Source: Zygnema cylindricum (taxonomy: Eukaryota > Streptophyta > Zygnematophyceae > Zygnematales > Zygnemataceae). Taken from it: 64,000 nucleotides of DNA. Position numbers and translations under genes: made by a program. This document shows, one piece after another, positions 1-9,089 of this stretch; within the stretch, counting starts at the first letter, position 1; every line of letters begins with the position of its first letter. The stretch covers positions 62,001 through 126,000 of the forward strand of contig JBBHKE010000491.1 of assembly GCA_037447655.1 (NCBI GenBank), given 5' to 3'. A model generated the notes under the pieces. The model searched no databases. It was not told where the DNA came from and saw only the letters and a program-made list of their open reading frames with translations.

Positions 1-921
1 TCGGAGCATCACCATAACAAGCATCACTCCAAGTAGTGATGTCAGTATTCTCCCCACCCAAATGCAACCATAGATCCCTAGTTCCTATCAAGTATCTAAG
101 AACTCTTTTAGCTGCCTCCCAATCCTTCTTAGTGGGAGCATTTAGACTTCTACTCAGCACTCCTACAGCTGCAGCTAAATCCGGCCGGGTACAATTCATA
201 AAATAGATTAGACTTCCCACTACTTGCCTGTAAAGAATAGTCTGCATGAACTTCACTTCTTCAGGAGATAATTCCTCGTCTAAGACTATGACTCCTCCTT
301 CCTCACTCCCCTCACTTCCCTTCTTCAACTCCATTGGAGTTGTACAACTATTAGCTTTATCCATTTGAAATTTTTCAAGCATGTTCCCTATTGCTTCCTT
401 TTGAGTCAATCTTATAATTTTTCTTTTTCCGTCTCTCTCTACTTCAATTCCCAAAATATATTTTGCTTCCCCCATATCCTTCATTTCAAATCTCCCCTTA
501 AGATCTGTTTCAGTTTATTAATTTTTTCCATTGATTTACTTAAAACAAGCAAATCATCAACATAAATTGCAATAAATATAAAACCTTCCTCATCTTCGAA
601 AACAAAGATTGAGTGATCTAAGCTGATCCGAATATATCCTAGACCGATAAGAAACTCATCAAGCTTCTTATTCCACTGTCGAGGCGCCTGTTTCAAACCA
701 TAAAGAGATTTAATCAGCCGGCATACCTTACTCTCCTCTCCTTCTTCCACAAACATTTCGGGTTATCGCATGAAGATCTCCTCTTCCAATTCTCCATGCA
801 AAAAGGTTGTTTTGATGTCCATCTGGTGCACTTCCATGTCTTCCGCTGCTGCCAGGCTGAGAAGTATGCGGACGGAGGGAAATCTGACCACCGGGGCAAA
901 GGTTTCCACGTAGTCAATTCC
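1..921 (-). pseudogene. RE1 reverse transcriptase (rear half) and RNase H, broken
   Basis: In the minus frames I read the copia RT block ending in YVDDLLVLSKS (about 585-530), the FEMKDMGEAKYILGI block near 450-490, the VVGSLIYFMNCTRP block near 180-230, and the RNase H start TTWSDACYGDA at 1-50, whose Asp is a catalytic residue. The catalytic YVDD of RT is intact. Reading switches frame near 480 and between 714 and 760, so no full enzyme is encoded. The RNase H C-terminus, polypurine tract and 3' LTR are outside the window. The family would copy element RNA into cDNA in cytoplasmic particles. Confidence 0.88.
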
Positions 922-1524
922 CTACTTTTGTGTAAATCCCTTTGCCACTAGTCGGGCCTTGTAGCGCTTGATTGTGTTATCTGGGTTCAGTTTTAATTTG
1001 AAAACCCACTTACAACCGATTGGTTTTCGGTTAGGTGGACAATCCACCAGCTCCCAAGTATCGGCTGCCATAATTGAGGCCATCTCTTCATTGATGGCTG
1101 TCTTCCACCGATTTCTTTCTGGACAAGTCATCGCCTCTCCATAAGTTTGAGGTTCATCTTGATGAGATAGTTTTGTTACCTTGTTATTAACCTGTTTTTC
1201 TTGCAGTCTTTTACTACTTCTCCTTCCCCATTCAAAATCTGAGGCCGGAATAGATGGTTCTCGTGGATTCTTTCGAACAAACTCGGTTTCTCCCCTATCC
1301 CTTGATTTTGAATCAATTTCCACCACGTCTTCCGCTTCGGGTAGAGTTGTCACTGAAGTTTCCACAGCCGAGTCTTTTTCGGTCTGATTTGTTCCTGCAA
1401 GAGTGTCATCTTCTCTAAAACCTGGATAGTTAGGAAGCTCAAAGTCATCGGAATTTTCTGACTTAAATCTGATTTTTACTGACTTTGTATATTTGAAGGG
1501 ATCCACAGACTTTCCTTCATCCAT
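922..1524 (-). pseudogene. RE1 post-integrase linker and start of reverse transcriptase
   Basis: A 200-residue open stretch begins at MDEGKSVDPFKYTK, the conserved end of the copia integrase C-terminal region. It runs through an acidic, poorly conserved linker, then NRWKTAINEEM and [20 protein letters not shown], the first RT blocks (RVT_2 family), ending at KGFTQK. The stop after KGFTQK is a frame change within RT. The Met is probably internal to the ancestral polyprotein and not a true start. Sequence just upstream (1525-1600) continues the same domain in the direction of the integrase deletion. Confidence 0.87.
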
Positions 1525-1562
1525 AACTACTAGATGCTTTACTAAGATTATATCTTCTCTTT

Positions 1563-2117
1563 TTAGATCATAAACTCTATATCCTTTAACATCTTCATCA
1601 TATCCTTATCTAGATTCACATGCCCAAGCCTCTTATGCCACATCATAATATCATGAACACCAGCATAATAAAGTTTCTTCGTTTCATTACTTAAGATCAG
1701 CCTAAACATCCCATGGCTACCTTTCTCAGCAATGAAATAGACATCCTCCTCAAAACTAGTAGTAAAGACTCCTTCCCTAGTGCTAGTAAAAAAACCCTTA
1801 TCATCTAATACAGATGTAAAGATAAGGTTTTTGTTCAGTTCCGGGATAAACAATACATCGGAGAATGTTAATATGGATGTCTTTCCTTCTACTAACACTT
1901 TCAGATCTACCGATCCTACAAGAGTAGTGGTGACTATCCTCCCATCCCCGTACTCTATCTCTACGGTGGGAATCTTTCTTATCTTAGTGAACAAGTGCCT
2001 ATCCTTACACATGTGCATTGAGGCACCTGAATCTATAATCCAGCCTGCTTCACCTTTCAATCCATCGTAAGCACATTTCTGCCTTCGTGGAAGTTCAACC
2101 TCAATTTTCGCCTCCAA
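1563..2117 (-). pseudogene. RE1 aspartic protease and truncated pre-integrase domain
   Basis: The frame contains GWIIDSGASMHMCKD, the copia retropepsin active site with the D-S-G triad intact, about 30 residues in. GDGRIVTT and the MMWHKRLGHVNLDK pre-integrase zinc-binding start follow. Instead of the second half of the zinc finger and the integrase catalytic core, the frame runs into out-of-frame linker sequence and stops at 1563. Only a TAG separates this frame from gag upstream; RE9 reads through at the same place, so a single polyprotein is ancestral. Confidence 0.88.
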
Positions 2118-2126
2118 CTCCTCATC

Positions 2127-3191
2127 CTAAAGGAGCTCATCGTCCTCGTCCTCGGATTCCGCCTCAAGTACCTGTGTGACAAGGGCCTTTTTCTTTCCTC
2201 TCGGGGTACCACCGGTCTGCCCCTCCTGTAACCGAAGCTCGGTTAGCTTAGTGCACTCTGCCATATAGTGCCCCGGTTTCTTACAAAAATGACATAAACC
2301 TTTGGGAGCCCTTGGTTCGAACTCGTCAACCTGTTTTTTCTGCTCCCTACCCCCATAGTTTCCGAGTGGTTTCCGGGAATCCTTGTTCCTCCAATCGGTC
2401 GCTGTTGCCAAGGCTTGGCCACTCTTTCCTCCCCTTCGGATCTCAATCGTATTCTCTCGAACGAGAATCATCCCTACCACTGAGTTCCATATCCACGTTG
2501 AGTCCGACAAGTCCTGCACACGGTTGACTATGTTCTCAAACTCATCAGGTAACTTCATTAGTAAACAGTTAACCTTTTCTTTTTCACTAAAAACATTTCC
2601 CGCACTCTCTAGCTCCATGAAGAGTGTAGCAAGCTCATTGCAAAAATCCAACATATTTCCCCCTTTGTATACATACTCCTTAACTTTCTGATCAGCCAAC
2701 TGTTGTTGCTGAATCGTACCACTTCGGTACATCTCTATGAGAGCCATCCAAAGATCGGATGCCCTCTCTACCTCCAAATGAGGACATGCAAGACCTTGAG
2801 TGAGATGGCGTAGGATGAAGTGCTTTGCCGCCATATTGTTGAAGTCCCAAGTTTCAGTATCATTCTCCTCGTTCCTCGGAATAGGTGACATGAATGCTAA
2901 ACCAGTTGCTATTGGTGTGGTCGCCTCCTTCTCCTTTCCTTTGTCCACCACCTCTCCTTCCTTTGTTTCCTCCGTTGAAGGTGAATCCTCTTTCCTGGTG
3001 AATCTGCTTCCTTTAAACCCTGGAGGAATTCCAAGACTTGATGGACGCCCCAATCGTCCACTCACTATCCCCCAAAACCTTTTTTCGCATAGAGCTCCTA
3101 TCATCATACTTTCCCAGTATATGAAGCCAGTTCCATTAAAGATTGGTACCCTAGAGGGTGGGCCCATAACCTGAAACTCCGAGACCTCCAT
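2127..3191 (-). CDS. gag: RE1 Gag (354 aa)
   Basis: Nucleocapsid/capsid protein that packages element RNA. The N-terminus QVMGPPSRVPIFNG then a YWESMM block is the DUF4219/UBN2 type of copia Gag; the middle has helical capsid-like sequence with the typical LADQKVKEYVYKGG and LLMKLPDEFENIVNRVQD blocks. A CCHC zinc knuckle, CHFCKKPGHYMAEC, lies near residue 300, followed by a basic patch and an acidic tail EDEDDELL. The ATG lies 20 bases inside the 5' LTR and the frame crosses the primer site, whose own ATG (residue 9) could also start the protein. This is among the cleanest frames of the window. Confidence 0.9.
   Translation of the reverse strand: MEVSEFQVMGPPSRVPIFNGTGFIYWESMMIGALCEKRFWGIVSGRLGRPSSLGIPPGFKGSRFTRKEDSPSTEETKEGEVVDKGKEKEATTPIATGLAFMSPIPRNEENDTETWDFNNMAAKHFILRHLTQGLACPHLEVERASDLWMALIEMYRSGTIQQQQLADQKVKEYVYKGGNMLDFCNELATLFMELESAGNVFSEKEKVNCLLMKLPDEFENIVNRVQDLSDSTWIWNSVVGMILVRENTIEIRRGGKSGQALATATDWRNKDSRKPLGNYGGREQKKQVDEFEPRAPKGLCHFCKKPGHYMAECTKLTELRLQEGQTGGTPRGKKKALVTQVLEAESEDEDDELL
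3157..3171 (-). promoter_or_regulatory. RE1 primer-binding site, half-tRNA-iMet type
   Basis: GGTTATGGGCCCACC (minus) abuts the LTR end with no gap. It is complementary over 15 of 15 bases to the anticodon arm of plant initiator tRNA-Met as I recall it, and not to the tRNA 3' end. The site is also read as codons V-M-G-P-P of gag. Confidence 0.85.
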
Positions 3192-3264
3192 AAGTCCTTA
3201 GAGTGGACAGCTTCCAAGAAGCCTCTAGGATAATCCTGACCCCTTTGTGATTAAGCAAAAATAA

Positions 3265-3368
3265 CTGCCACCTTGGCAGACAAAAACTCTGACCACCTTC
3301 ACCCCTGTGAAGGCAAGACTCCCTTGAGTCGATAGCAAAAAGAATCTATGAATTTGCTCCCCTGAGCA
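3265..3368 (-). other. RE1 R-U5 leader with four consecutive hairpins
   Basis: In element sense four perfect or near-perfect stem-loops follow one another: TGCTC-AGGG-GAGCA (3368-3355), GACTC-AAGG-GAGTC (3330-3317), CCTTCAC-AGGG-GTGAAGG (3313-3296) and CTGCCA-AGG-TGGCAG (3279-3265). Three loops are AGGG or AAGG closed by a C-G pair. The same array, with different stem sequences, occurs in RE4, RE6, RE7 and the solo LTR. Confidence 0.75.
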
Positions 3369-3480
3369 GTAAGTTATGGAGGGTCAAAGTTGACCTTTTG
3401 TACAGAAGCTCTCTGGGAGAGAGGGTCCTATCTCCTAATTTTTCTAAGTCCTATCTCTCTCACAGACTCTATCTACTGAT

Positions 3481-3555
3481 GTACGGAACCAATCAGAATT
3501 GAGTTCCGTACGCAAAAGTACAGCTGCCGGTGTACTTTAGGTACGGACATTGTAC
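3481..3555 (-). promoter_or_regulatory. RE1 GTAC array in U3
   Basis: Six GTAC tetramers start at 3481, 3508, 3518, 3532, 3541 and 3552 (steps 27, 10, 14, 9, 11), about 100 to 175 bp upstream of the probable start site. The identical step pattern occurs in the solo LTR and in RE10. GTAC is the core bound by plant SBP-domain transcription factors; binding here is inference. Confidence 0.6.
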
Positions 3556-4368
3556 GACAAGGCCTAAATGTCGACACATGTCATATCCGGATTCGATGTC
3601 ATAATCTCCGGGGATTCCACGATCCAACGAAATTTCGCCACGCGTTGTCCGATGTGGCGATGGCCACAAACCGCCGAAAAACTTCCTCCGCGATCTCGGC
3701 GCTAATTGCGGCCGTTCGATTAGAATCTAATTTAATCGTAGCCGTAATAAATACATGTGCGGTATTTGTTTCATTTACGAAACAAATGCGCGGTATTGAT
3801 TTATAGTCCGTACCGTAATCCGTACTTTATATATTACCGGATCTATGTATCCCGTAATCTATTATAGTTAAATGAATAATCGTACGTATACATATTTAAA
3901 TAACTATCAAACTATATACTAATTATCATGACTCCTAGACTTAACGGCTAAGGCTACCGGCTATTTCCTGTCTGCCGGCCGGTAGGTACAAGGATCAATT
4001 CCTGCCGCCAGCACATACCTTTTAAATAAATAAACCCGAACTAATATAAATTTCCCGTAAACCTCAGGATAGCCTAGGTAGCCATGGCTCTAGCTTCCTC
4101 TCCAATTTTTCAGTGACTGCGACAAGTTTGAGAGTTGGAGAGAGAAGTTAGAGGTAGACTGCCTCGGCTTCTTTCTTTCTATTCAGACCTAGAAAATACT
4201 TAAAACCATTAATTTCTACATGCACCACCGATTTGCCTTTTGGTATTCTGCAACAAGAAGAAATAAATAAAAAAAAACAAAAATAACTTGTTAATCCTAA
4301 TTCATATAGGAAAAAGTATATATTATAAAGGAAAAACAGTTCAACGACGCCAAGCAGTCGACGCTAAA

Positions 4369-4530
4369 TTCAGTTACGAATGTTCGTCGTCGCTGGTTCA
4401 GATATCCGATGCTATTTTAACATTCAGCGACGACACAAAGACGACGCTGGTTCGGGTAATCGATGCATATACAAGATTCAGCGACGAGAGAAAGTTGTTG
4501 CTGGTTCAGTGACGAGGTGAAGTCGTCGCT
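4369..4530 (+). repeat. 54-bp tandem repeat, three copies
   Basis: Units start at 4369, 4423 and 4477, each beginning TTCAG and containing (C/G)GACGA and GCTGGTTC in register. The copies are clearly diverged. The period of exactly 54 keeps one open frame on the plus strand through the array, a consequence of the period and not evidence of a gene. Confidence 0.7.
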
Positions 4531-6412
4531 AGGTCTATCAAACCACAAGAGAAACAAAAAAAAACCAAAAAAGTAAGTGAGTGGGTGAAAGATGGCAAGT
4601 GATAGAATGGAGGAGTTAATTTTGCCGGAGTCAAAAATACATACGAACTACCGTTTTTTTTTTTTTTTGACAATTTCCGTGTGAGCCTCATTAAGTGCTC
4701 TCGATCCGCTCTCATTTGTTGTTGTTGAGCCGCTACTTGTTGAGTTAGTGCCATGATTATTAATGGCAAATCCTCTCCTCTCTGTGGTGATGGGGGCCTA
4801 ATCAGCGGCGGAGCCCTTTGTATTTCCCATAAACGAGAGGGTCGCACTTCGACATTGCGAAACTTTTACAATATCGTCGTACAAGCATCTCGGAGAGCGA
4901 GTACCTCGGGAGTTACTTGACAATATTTTAGAATGTTGTATAGCGGGGGATCCCACGGATGATGATGACGTAACAACTCCGGAACGTTAACCCAAAACCC
5001 GTCCTCCCCTTGAACAACCCAAGTTAGCCGGGGATCCGCCAGATCAAATTGCCTTATGTGGGAAAAGGTCGAGCCTCGGTCCTCAAGCAAGATAAAAAGC
5101 CATGTGGGATGTGCGGTGACATCAAGGGGGATGACTAGAATTTGCTAAAATGGATTCATGTCCGGGTTTAGGGGCTGGGGTTCACCATACCGCCAATGTT
5201 TTGGCCATTCAGCGACCGGAAGGTAATGTTCGAGTCAAGGCACAAAACTGTCTATTTCCTCCTTTCCCGTGGGAGGAGGAAAATACCAATCCGGATGCTC
5301 AACCCGGTATGGAGGTTGAGTATGCGAGGGAGCCATTACAATGGCTCTCTCTGTATTTGGCGTGGGAGGCGCCTCGAACACGTCGTCGTCGTCATCGAAT
5401 TCCTCCTCACCTTGCTTTTCCTCACTATCCGGAGTTTGCTCATCCTCGGTGGTGGGATCATCCTCGTTCTTCCACACAGCAATGTCCGTGGGTTGCATAA
5501 TTTCGGGGATAGGGTTGTCTTCCGGCGGTTCTTCGCCATCCTCGATGCTCTCGTCGCTACCCGAAGTCGAGGGGACATATAGGTCGTCTTTCTCATAATT
5601 TACCTTCCGCTTACCTTTTGCTATCTCCCTCTTCCTAGCTATCTTTCTCCGTGCCTCAGTTCCCCCACCCTCCTCTATCGTCACCTCCCCCTCCATTCCT
5701 TCCTTCTCCACGGTCTCACAAAACCCTATGATTTTTTTTTTAATTATCCTCATTTTTCTACCATATCTCTCCCTAGCCTCACTCCCCCCACCCTCTTCGA
5801 CCGTCGCCTCCTTTCGCTTTCGTTCCTCTCCCCATGTCGTCTTCCCCTCCCTCTCCTCACTCAAAAAATTCTTTTTTCTAAAACCCTCGCCTTTTTCCTC
5901 CTCCCCGCCCTCATCAGAAATTATTAATTTTCGTTTTATTCTTCTACATTTTTATCTACCTTTTCCCGTTTCTCACTTCCCCCAGTCTCTTCTACCGTCT
6001 CCTCTTTCCCCCCCTCTTCTTCACCCAATACCGCCTTTCCACCCTCATCCTCTATTGGAATTTTTTCTTCCCTACTCACCTCACCTTCTATCGCCTCCTC
6101 CCTCCTCACATCTACTGATTCACCCCTTTCCTCCGTTTGACTCACCTCCTTTTCATGTCCCCTCCCCTCCAACGGCACCTAAACGATGGGTAGCAAGGTG
6201 GTTGCCTCCCTCTCTCTTGCTAATTCCTCCGCGGTATCGCTTATTCCTACAACGGTTTCTGTGGCATCTCTTTCCGTCTCTTCCCCCCTTCGTACCCCTT
6301 CCCTTTCGATTCTTGGGCAAAGTTGTTGATTACGTTGAGGTAGTGGAAGGTAGCAACAACGATACAACAAGACACTACGTTGTCGCCTATTTAATTGGCT
6401 GCTGCCCTCCAT
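4506..6412 (-). pseudogene. Unrecognised Glu-rich protein, frames broken
   Basis: Minus-strand frames 6412-6179, 6178-5936, 5864-5235, 5090-4866 and 4847-4506 look like pieces of one gene. The first three are charged, with repeats of the type TVEEGGGSEAR / TIEEGGGTEAR about 120 bases apart, then an acidic stretch EEFDDDDDVFEAPP. The region near 5090-4866 looks globular (Trp, Pro and His rich), and the last frame has QQVAAQQQQMRADREHL, a coiled-coil-like segment. I cannot assign a family. It may be a transposon-encoded accessory protein. Intron positions cannot be judged. The purine-rich composition makes the opposite strand open too, which lowers confidence. Confidence 0.35.
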
Positions 6413-7300
6413 AGATATTAGTCAAGCTTGATGAAAAAATGAAAAAGAAGAGGTGGGTGCACAAAAGGGTGAGACACTACGGAAAGAAACCCTAAAAATG
6501 ATAGGTCGTACAAAAAAAATAGAATATGAGGTTTTAACGTAATATATGCGTTCAAAATATACTTATAGAGTTTATTGTCCGCGACGGCATCAAATTATTA
6601 TAAATATTCCAATAGTGTGACGACAAAACGTATTTAGGATGTCATGCCGTTCTCTGTTTAGTAAATTCCAATAGAGGCAACTTCATTCAAGATATAATTA
6701 TAGATTGAGTGGTGAGCGACATAAGAAAGTCGTCCCGTCCCTAATGCTTTTGGATAATCCAACAGTGCGACGAAGAAACTAAATTAAAAAGTCACGCGGT
6801 TTAATGATTTCGCGAATCCAACAAATAGGCAACGACAAAGAGTTGTCGACTCAACGAAGATAAATATTTAATGTACTAAATAAAGATAGAAAATTCAATT
6901 ATGCACGTTTTTCTAGTTTTAAAACTTCCATCGTTGCGGCGACAACGAATTGTCGTCGCGAGCTCGATTTCTTCAACCACGCGCCGACGCTCCAATGTGG
7001 CACCCTGCTAACAATATTAGTATGATACAATGAGGGACGACGACACATCATCGTCACCAAATTGGTAACTTTCCATTTGTCGCAAAATTATGCCTAAGCA
7101 ACGTCGTCAGCATTCGGCGTCGGTGCACGAGGATTCAACATAGCGACGTTAAGGGGGGGGGGGGAGGAAAAAACAAAAAGAAATTCAAACGCATATATAA
7201 AGGTAAATGTAAACAAAATACCACTTTATAAGCGAGTAATATATTGAGTCACGCAATGTAATCAGCCATAAAAAATCATATAAGGTAAGAATAAAAGGTT

Positions 7301-7813
7301 TTACTTCTTACTTGTATTATAATCCCCTGAAAAGTGTTTTAGAAACTTGTTGAAAGTCCTCGGGATAAGGCACTCCTTTCCGTTTGTATTACAGTCCGCA
7401 ATCATCCAGTTGATCACACGAATGCGTGCACCTTTTGTCGACACGTGTTGGAGTTTGCGTCTCACCACCGGGATGATACCGTGGTCCACACGCGGTGAGT
7501 CTGGCGGTGATTCCGGAGGTGAGTTTTGGGGTGAGCCGAAATCGGCCGCACCGCCTTCAATGAGGGTGTCATCGTTTTGTGATCCCATCCCTTCACTTGC
7601 CTCTCCCTCTTCCTCTCTCGCGCTCCACTCTATCTCCTCCTCAACCGGAGGTGGGAAAATTTCAGCGGGAGCTCTTGTTTGCCGCAAAAAAGGTGGTAAT
7701 GGGCCACATATTTTCTCAAAATAACCACGGCTATTAGTCAAAGATAAATGTGAAGCAACAAAAGAATGATGCAACAACAAAGGTAGATGTAAAGGGAGAG
7801 AAAAGAGTACCAT
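7301..7813 (-). other. Open frame of unknown nature
   Basis: A 170-codon frame whose rear part, from MGSQNDDT, has an acidic Pro/Ser-rich stretch (SPPESPPDSP) and a more globular end (INWMIADCNTNGKECLIPRTFNKFLKHF). No recognised domain. It precedes the Glu-rich frames on the same strand and could be their 5' exon, but the intervening 900 bases are repeat-like with many stops. Coding status uncertain. Confidence 0.25.
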
Positions 7814-8240
7814 TCTTGGAGTTAACGAGGAGTATATATAGGAAGGGAAGGGAAGCTCTTGTGAAAAAAAGGAGGGAAAACATTCGCCAAAGTTTGAAAA
7901 TTCAAAATTTTATATCAAATATTATGTTTGACAATCAAATATTTCGATTAGTAGGAAATTTTGAAAATTTGCGAATTTTTCAGCATGCGAGTATGAACTT
8001 GGCTGACAATGGACGATTTTCATGAAAGAAGCGTGGTAAAACATGGTAGCTCACTAAATGTACGGGTCTTTCTTTGAAAGACCGCGGGTAACACAACCGT
8101 GTTTTTTTGCATCGTTAAAATCCCATAATGTTTGCGTGGATAAGAATTCGGACACGTGTAATTTTGGGCGACCAATGACGTTACGTGATTGATCATTTGG
8201 TTGGTAAAAGTGTACTTTTCGGTTCATTTTAGTGTCAACG

Positions 8241-9089
8241 TGTTGTTTTTAGAAAGCTTTAGTCCTCTCTATGCCTCAGCTGTGAGGGAGAGAGAGCTGT
8301 TTAGGACTTAAGTTATTTTTGGTTGAGTTCGGTTCAGTACTTACCAAAATTAGTGTGACAATGAAGTTGGGAGTTCACGGTTCATTCACACTTGGGACAC
8401 GCGTCGTCACTTGAGAGAAATGCGTGAGTATGTCCTCCGTGGACGTACGGAAATTCTGCGGGACCATGGTACTTCGTGAAGTCACATCTATGGTGCCAAA
8501 TCCTCTAATTGGACGGTTGATAGCCGCTGCCAAAAAATACTGACGAGGCATGACTAGATCACTATCACTTTACGTTGTGAGAACCTCGGTGTAAATATTT
8601 GGTAGAACATAATTTGTCTGTAGTGAATTAGTTGTTTAGTGTTGAGAATGTGATTTATGACATACCTTCATTATACAGGTATACTCACAGTATTTTTGTG
8701 TTAGAATGTTAGATGTACGTCTGGAATGCCTCCGTACAGCTTAATGTAGTTTCAGTGTATAGAAGCAGGACTTAGTAAATTTTGATTCATTTTAGGAGCA
8801 AATGATATGAAAAACTGTACACTCAGTTTTATTAAAATTCACCTATGAATATTTCAAAGATCTAGCAGCAGAATTAAGTGAAATTTAATGTGCGTGTTCC
8901 TTTGTAAAATATCTAAATTGTGGTTTATTTGTAGGACTATTGTGTCCCTCTATTGAAAGTTATTGTCTGTCAAAGTTGTTGTTTTGCGATTGGTATTTTG
9001 TGGAAGCTTCCTCTCTTGTTTTGTTCTACAATGGCTACTACTACTGCTTCTTCTTCATCTTTTTTACCAGCAGTTCCCTCTGAACAACA
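8241..9089 (+). repeat. RE2 5' LTR, 849 bp
   Basis: Starts TGTTGTTTTTAGAAAGC and ends GAACAACA directly before the primer site. The reverse complement is recognisable along its whole length at 10129-10969. The gag ATG at 9031 lies 59 bases inside the LTR. A distinct family from RE1, though its terminal TGTTGTTTTT resembles the RE8 LTR start. Confidence 0.87.

Larger units (their letters stand above)
1..4220 (-). mobile_element. RE1: Ty1/copia LTR retrotransposon, 3' end outside window
   Basis: Read right to left it has a 5' LTR (4220-3172), a primer site, gag, protease, then directly the linker, reverse transcriptase and RNase H; the 3' LTR lies beyond base 1. Gag-PR-RT-RNase H order with an HKRLGH motif after protease places it in Ty1/copia. 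The integrase core is missing: sequence runs from the HVNLDK part of the pre-integrase zinc region straight into the post-integrase linker. LTR and protein are close to RE9 and RE10. The right flank reads TGCAC at 4221-4225, one half of a target duplication whose partner is not visible. Non-autonomous now. Confidence 0.93.
3172..4220 (-). repeat. RE1 5' LTR, 1049 bp
   Basis: The LTR is bounded on the plus strand by TGAAACTCC at 3172 and TTTCTACA ending at 4220, the TG...CA ends also seen in both LTRs of RE9 and RE10. In element sense it holds a tRNA-like antisense block (about 3940-4015), a cluster of GTAC motifs (3481-3555), a CATAACTTA probable start site (3378-3370) and four hairpins (3265-3368). 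Its last 20 bases begin with the gag ATG. Confidence 0.9.
4221..8240. other. Unclassified island, probably a decayed DNA transposon
   Basis: About 4 kb with no LTR, RT or known transposase. GCGACGAC/GTCGTCGC motifs cluster near both ends of its first 2.9 kb: a 54-bp tandem repeat at 4369-4530, and degenerate units starting AATCCAA or ATTCCAA near 6606, 6665, 6756 and 6815, plus GCGACAAC...GTCGTCGC around 6940-6965. Between them the minus strand carries Glu-rich frames. Such subterminal repeats are typical of CACTA elements, but I find no convincing CACTA termini. From 7814 to 8240 I see nothing recognisable. A 12-base G run lies at about 7147-7158. Confidence 0.4.

Noticed and set aside
5728-6414. 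Long plus-strand open frame, 228 codons, Pro/Ser/Phe-rich
   Set aside because: It is the complement of the Glu-rich minus frames; low-complexity composition keeps both strands open. No domain or start context supports it.
8953-9030. Upstream extension of RE2 gag from an ATG at 8953
   Set aside because: The codons before the Met at 9031 are ordinary LTR leader; the inverted sister copy does not keep an open frame there.
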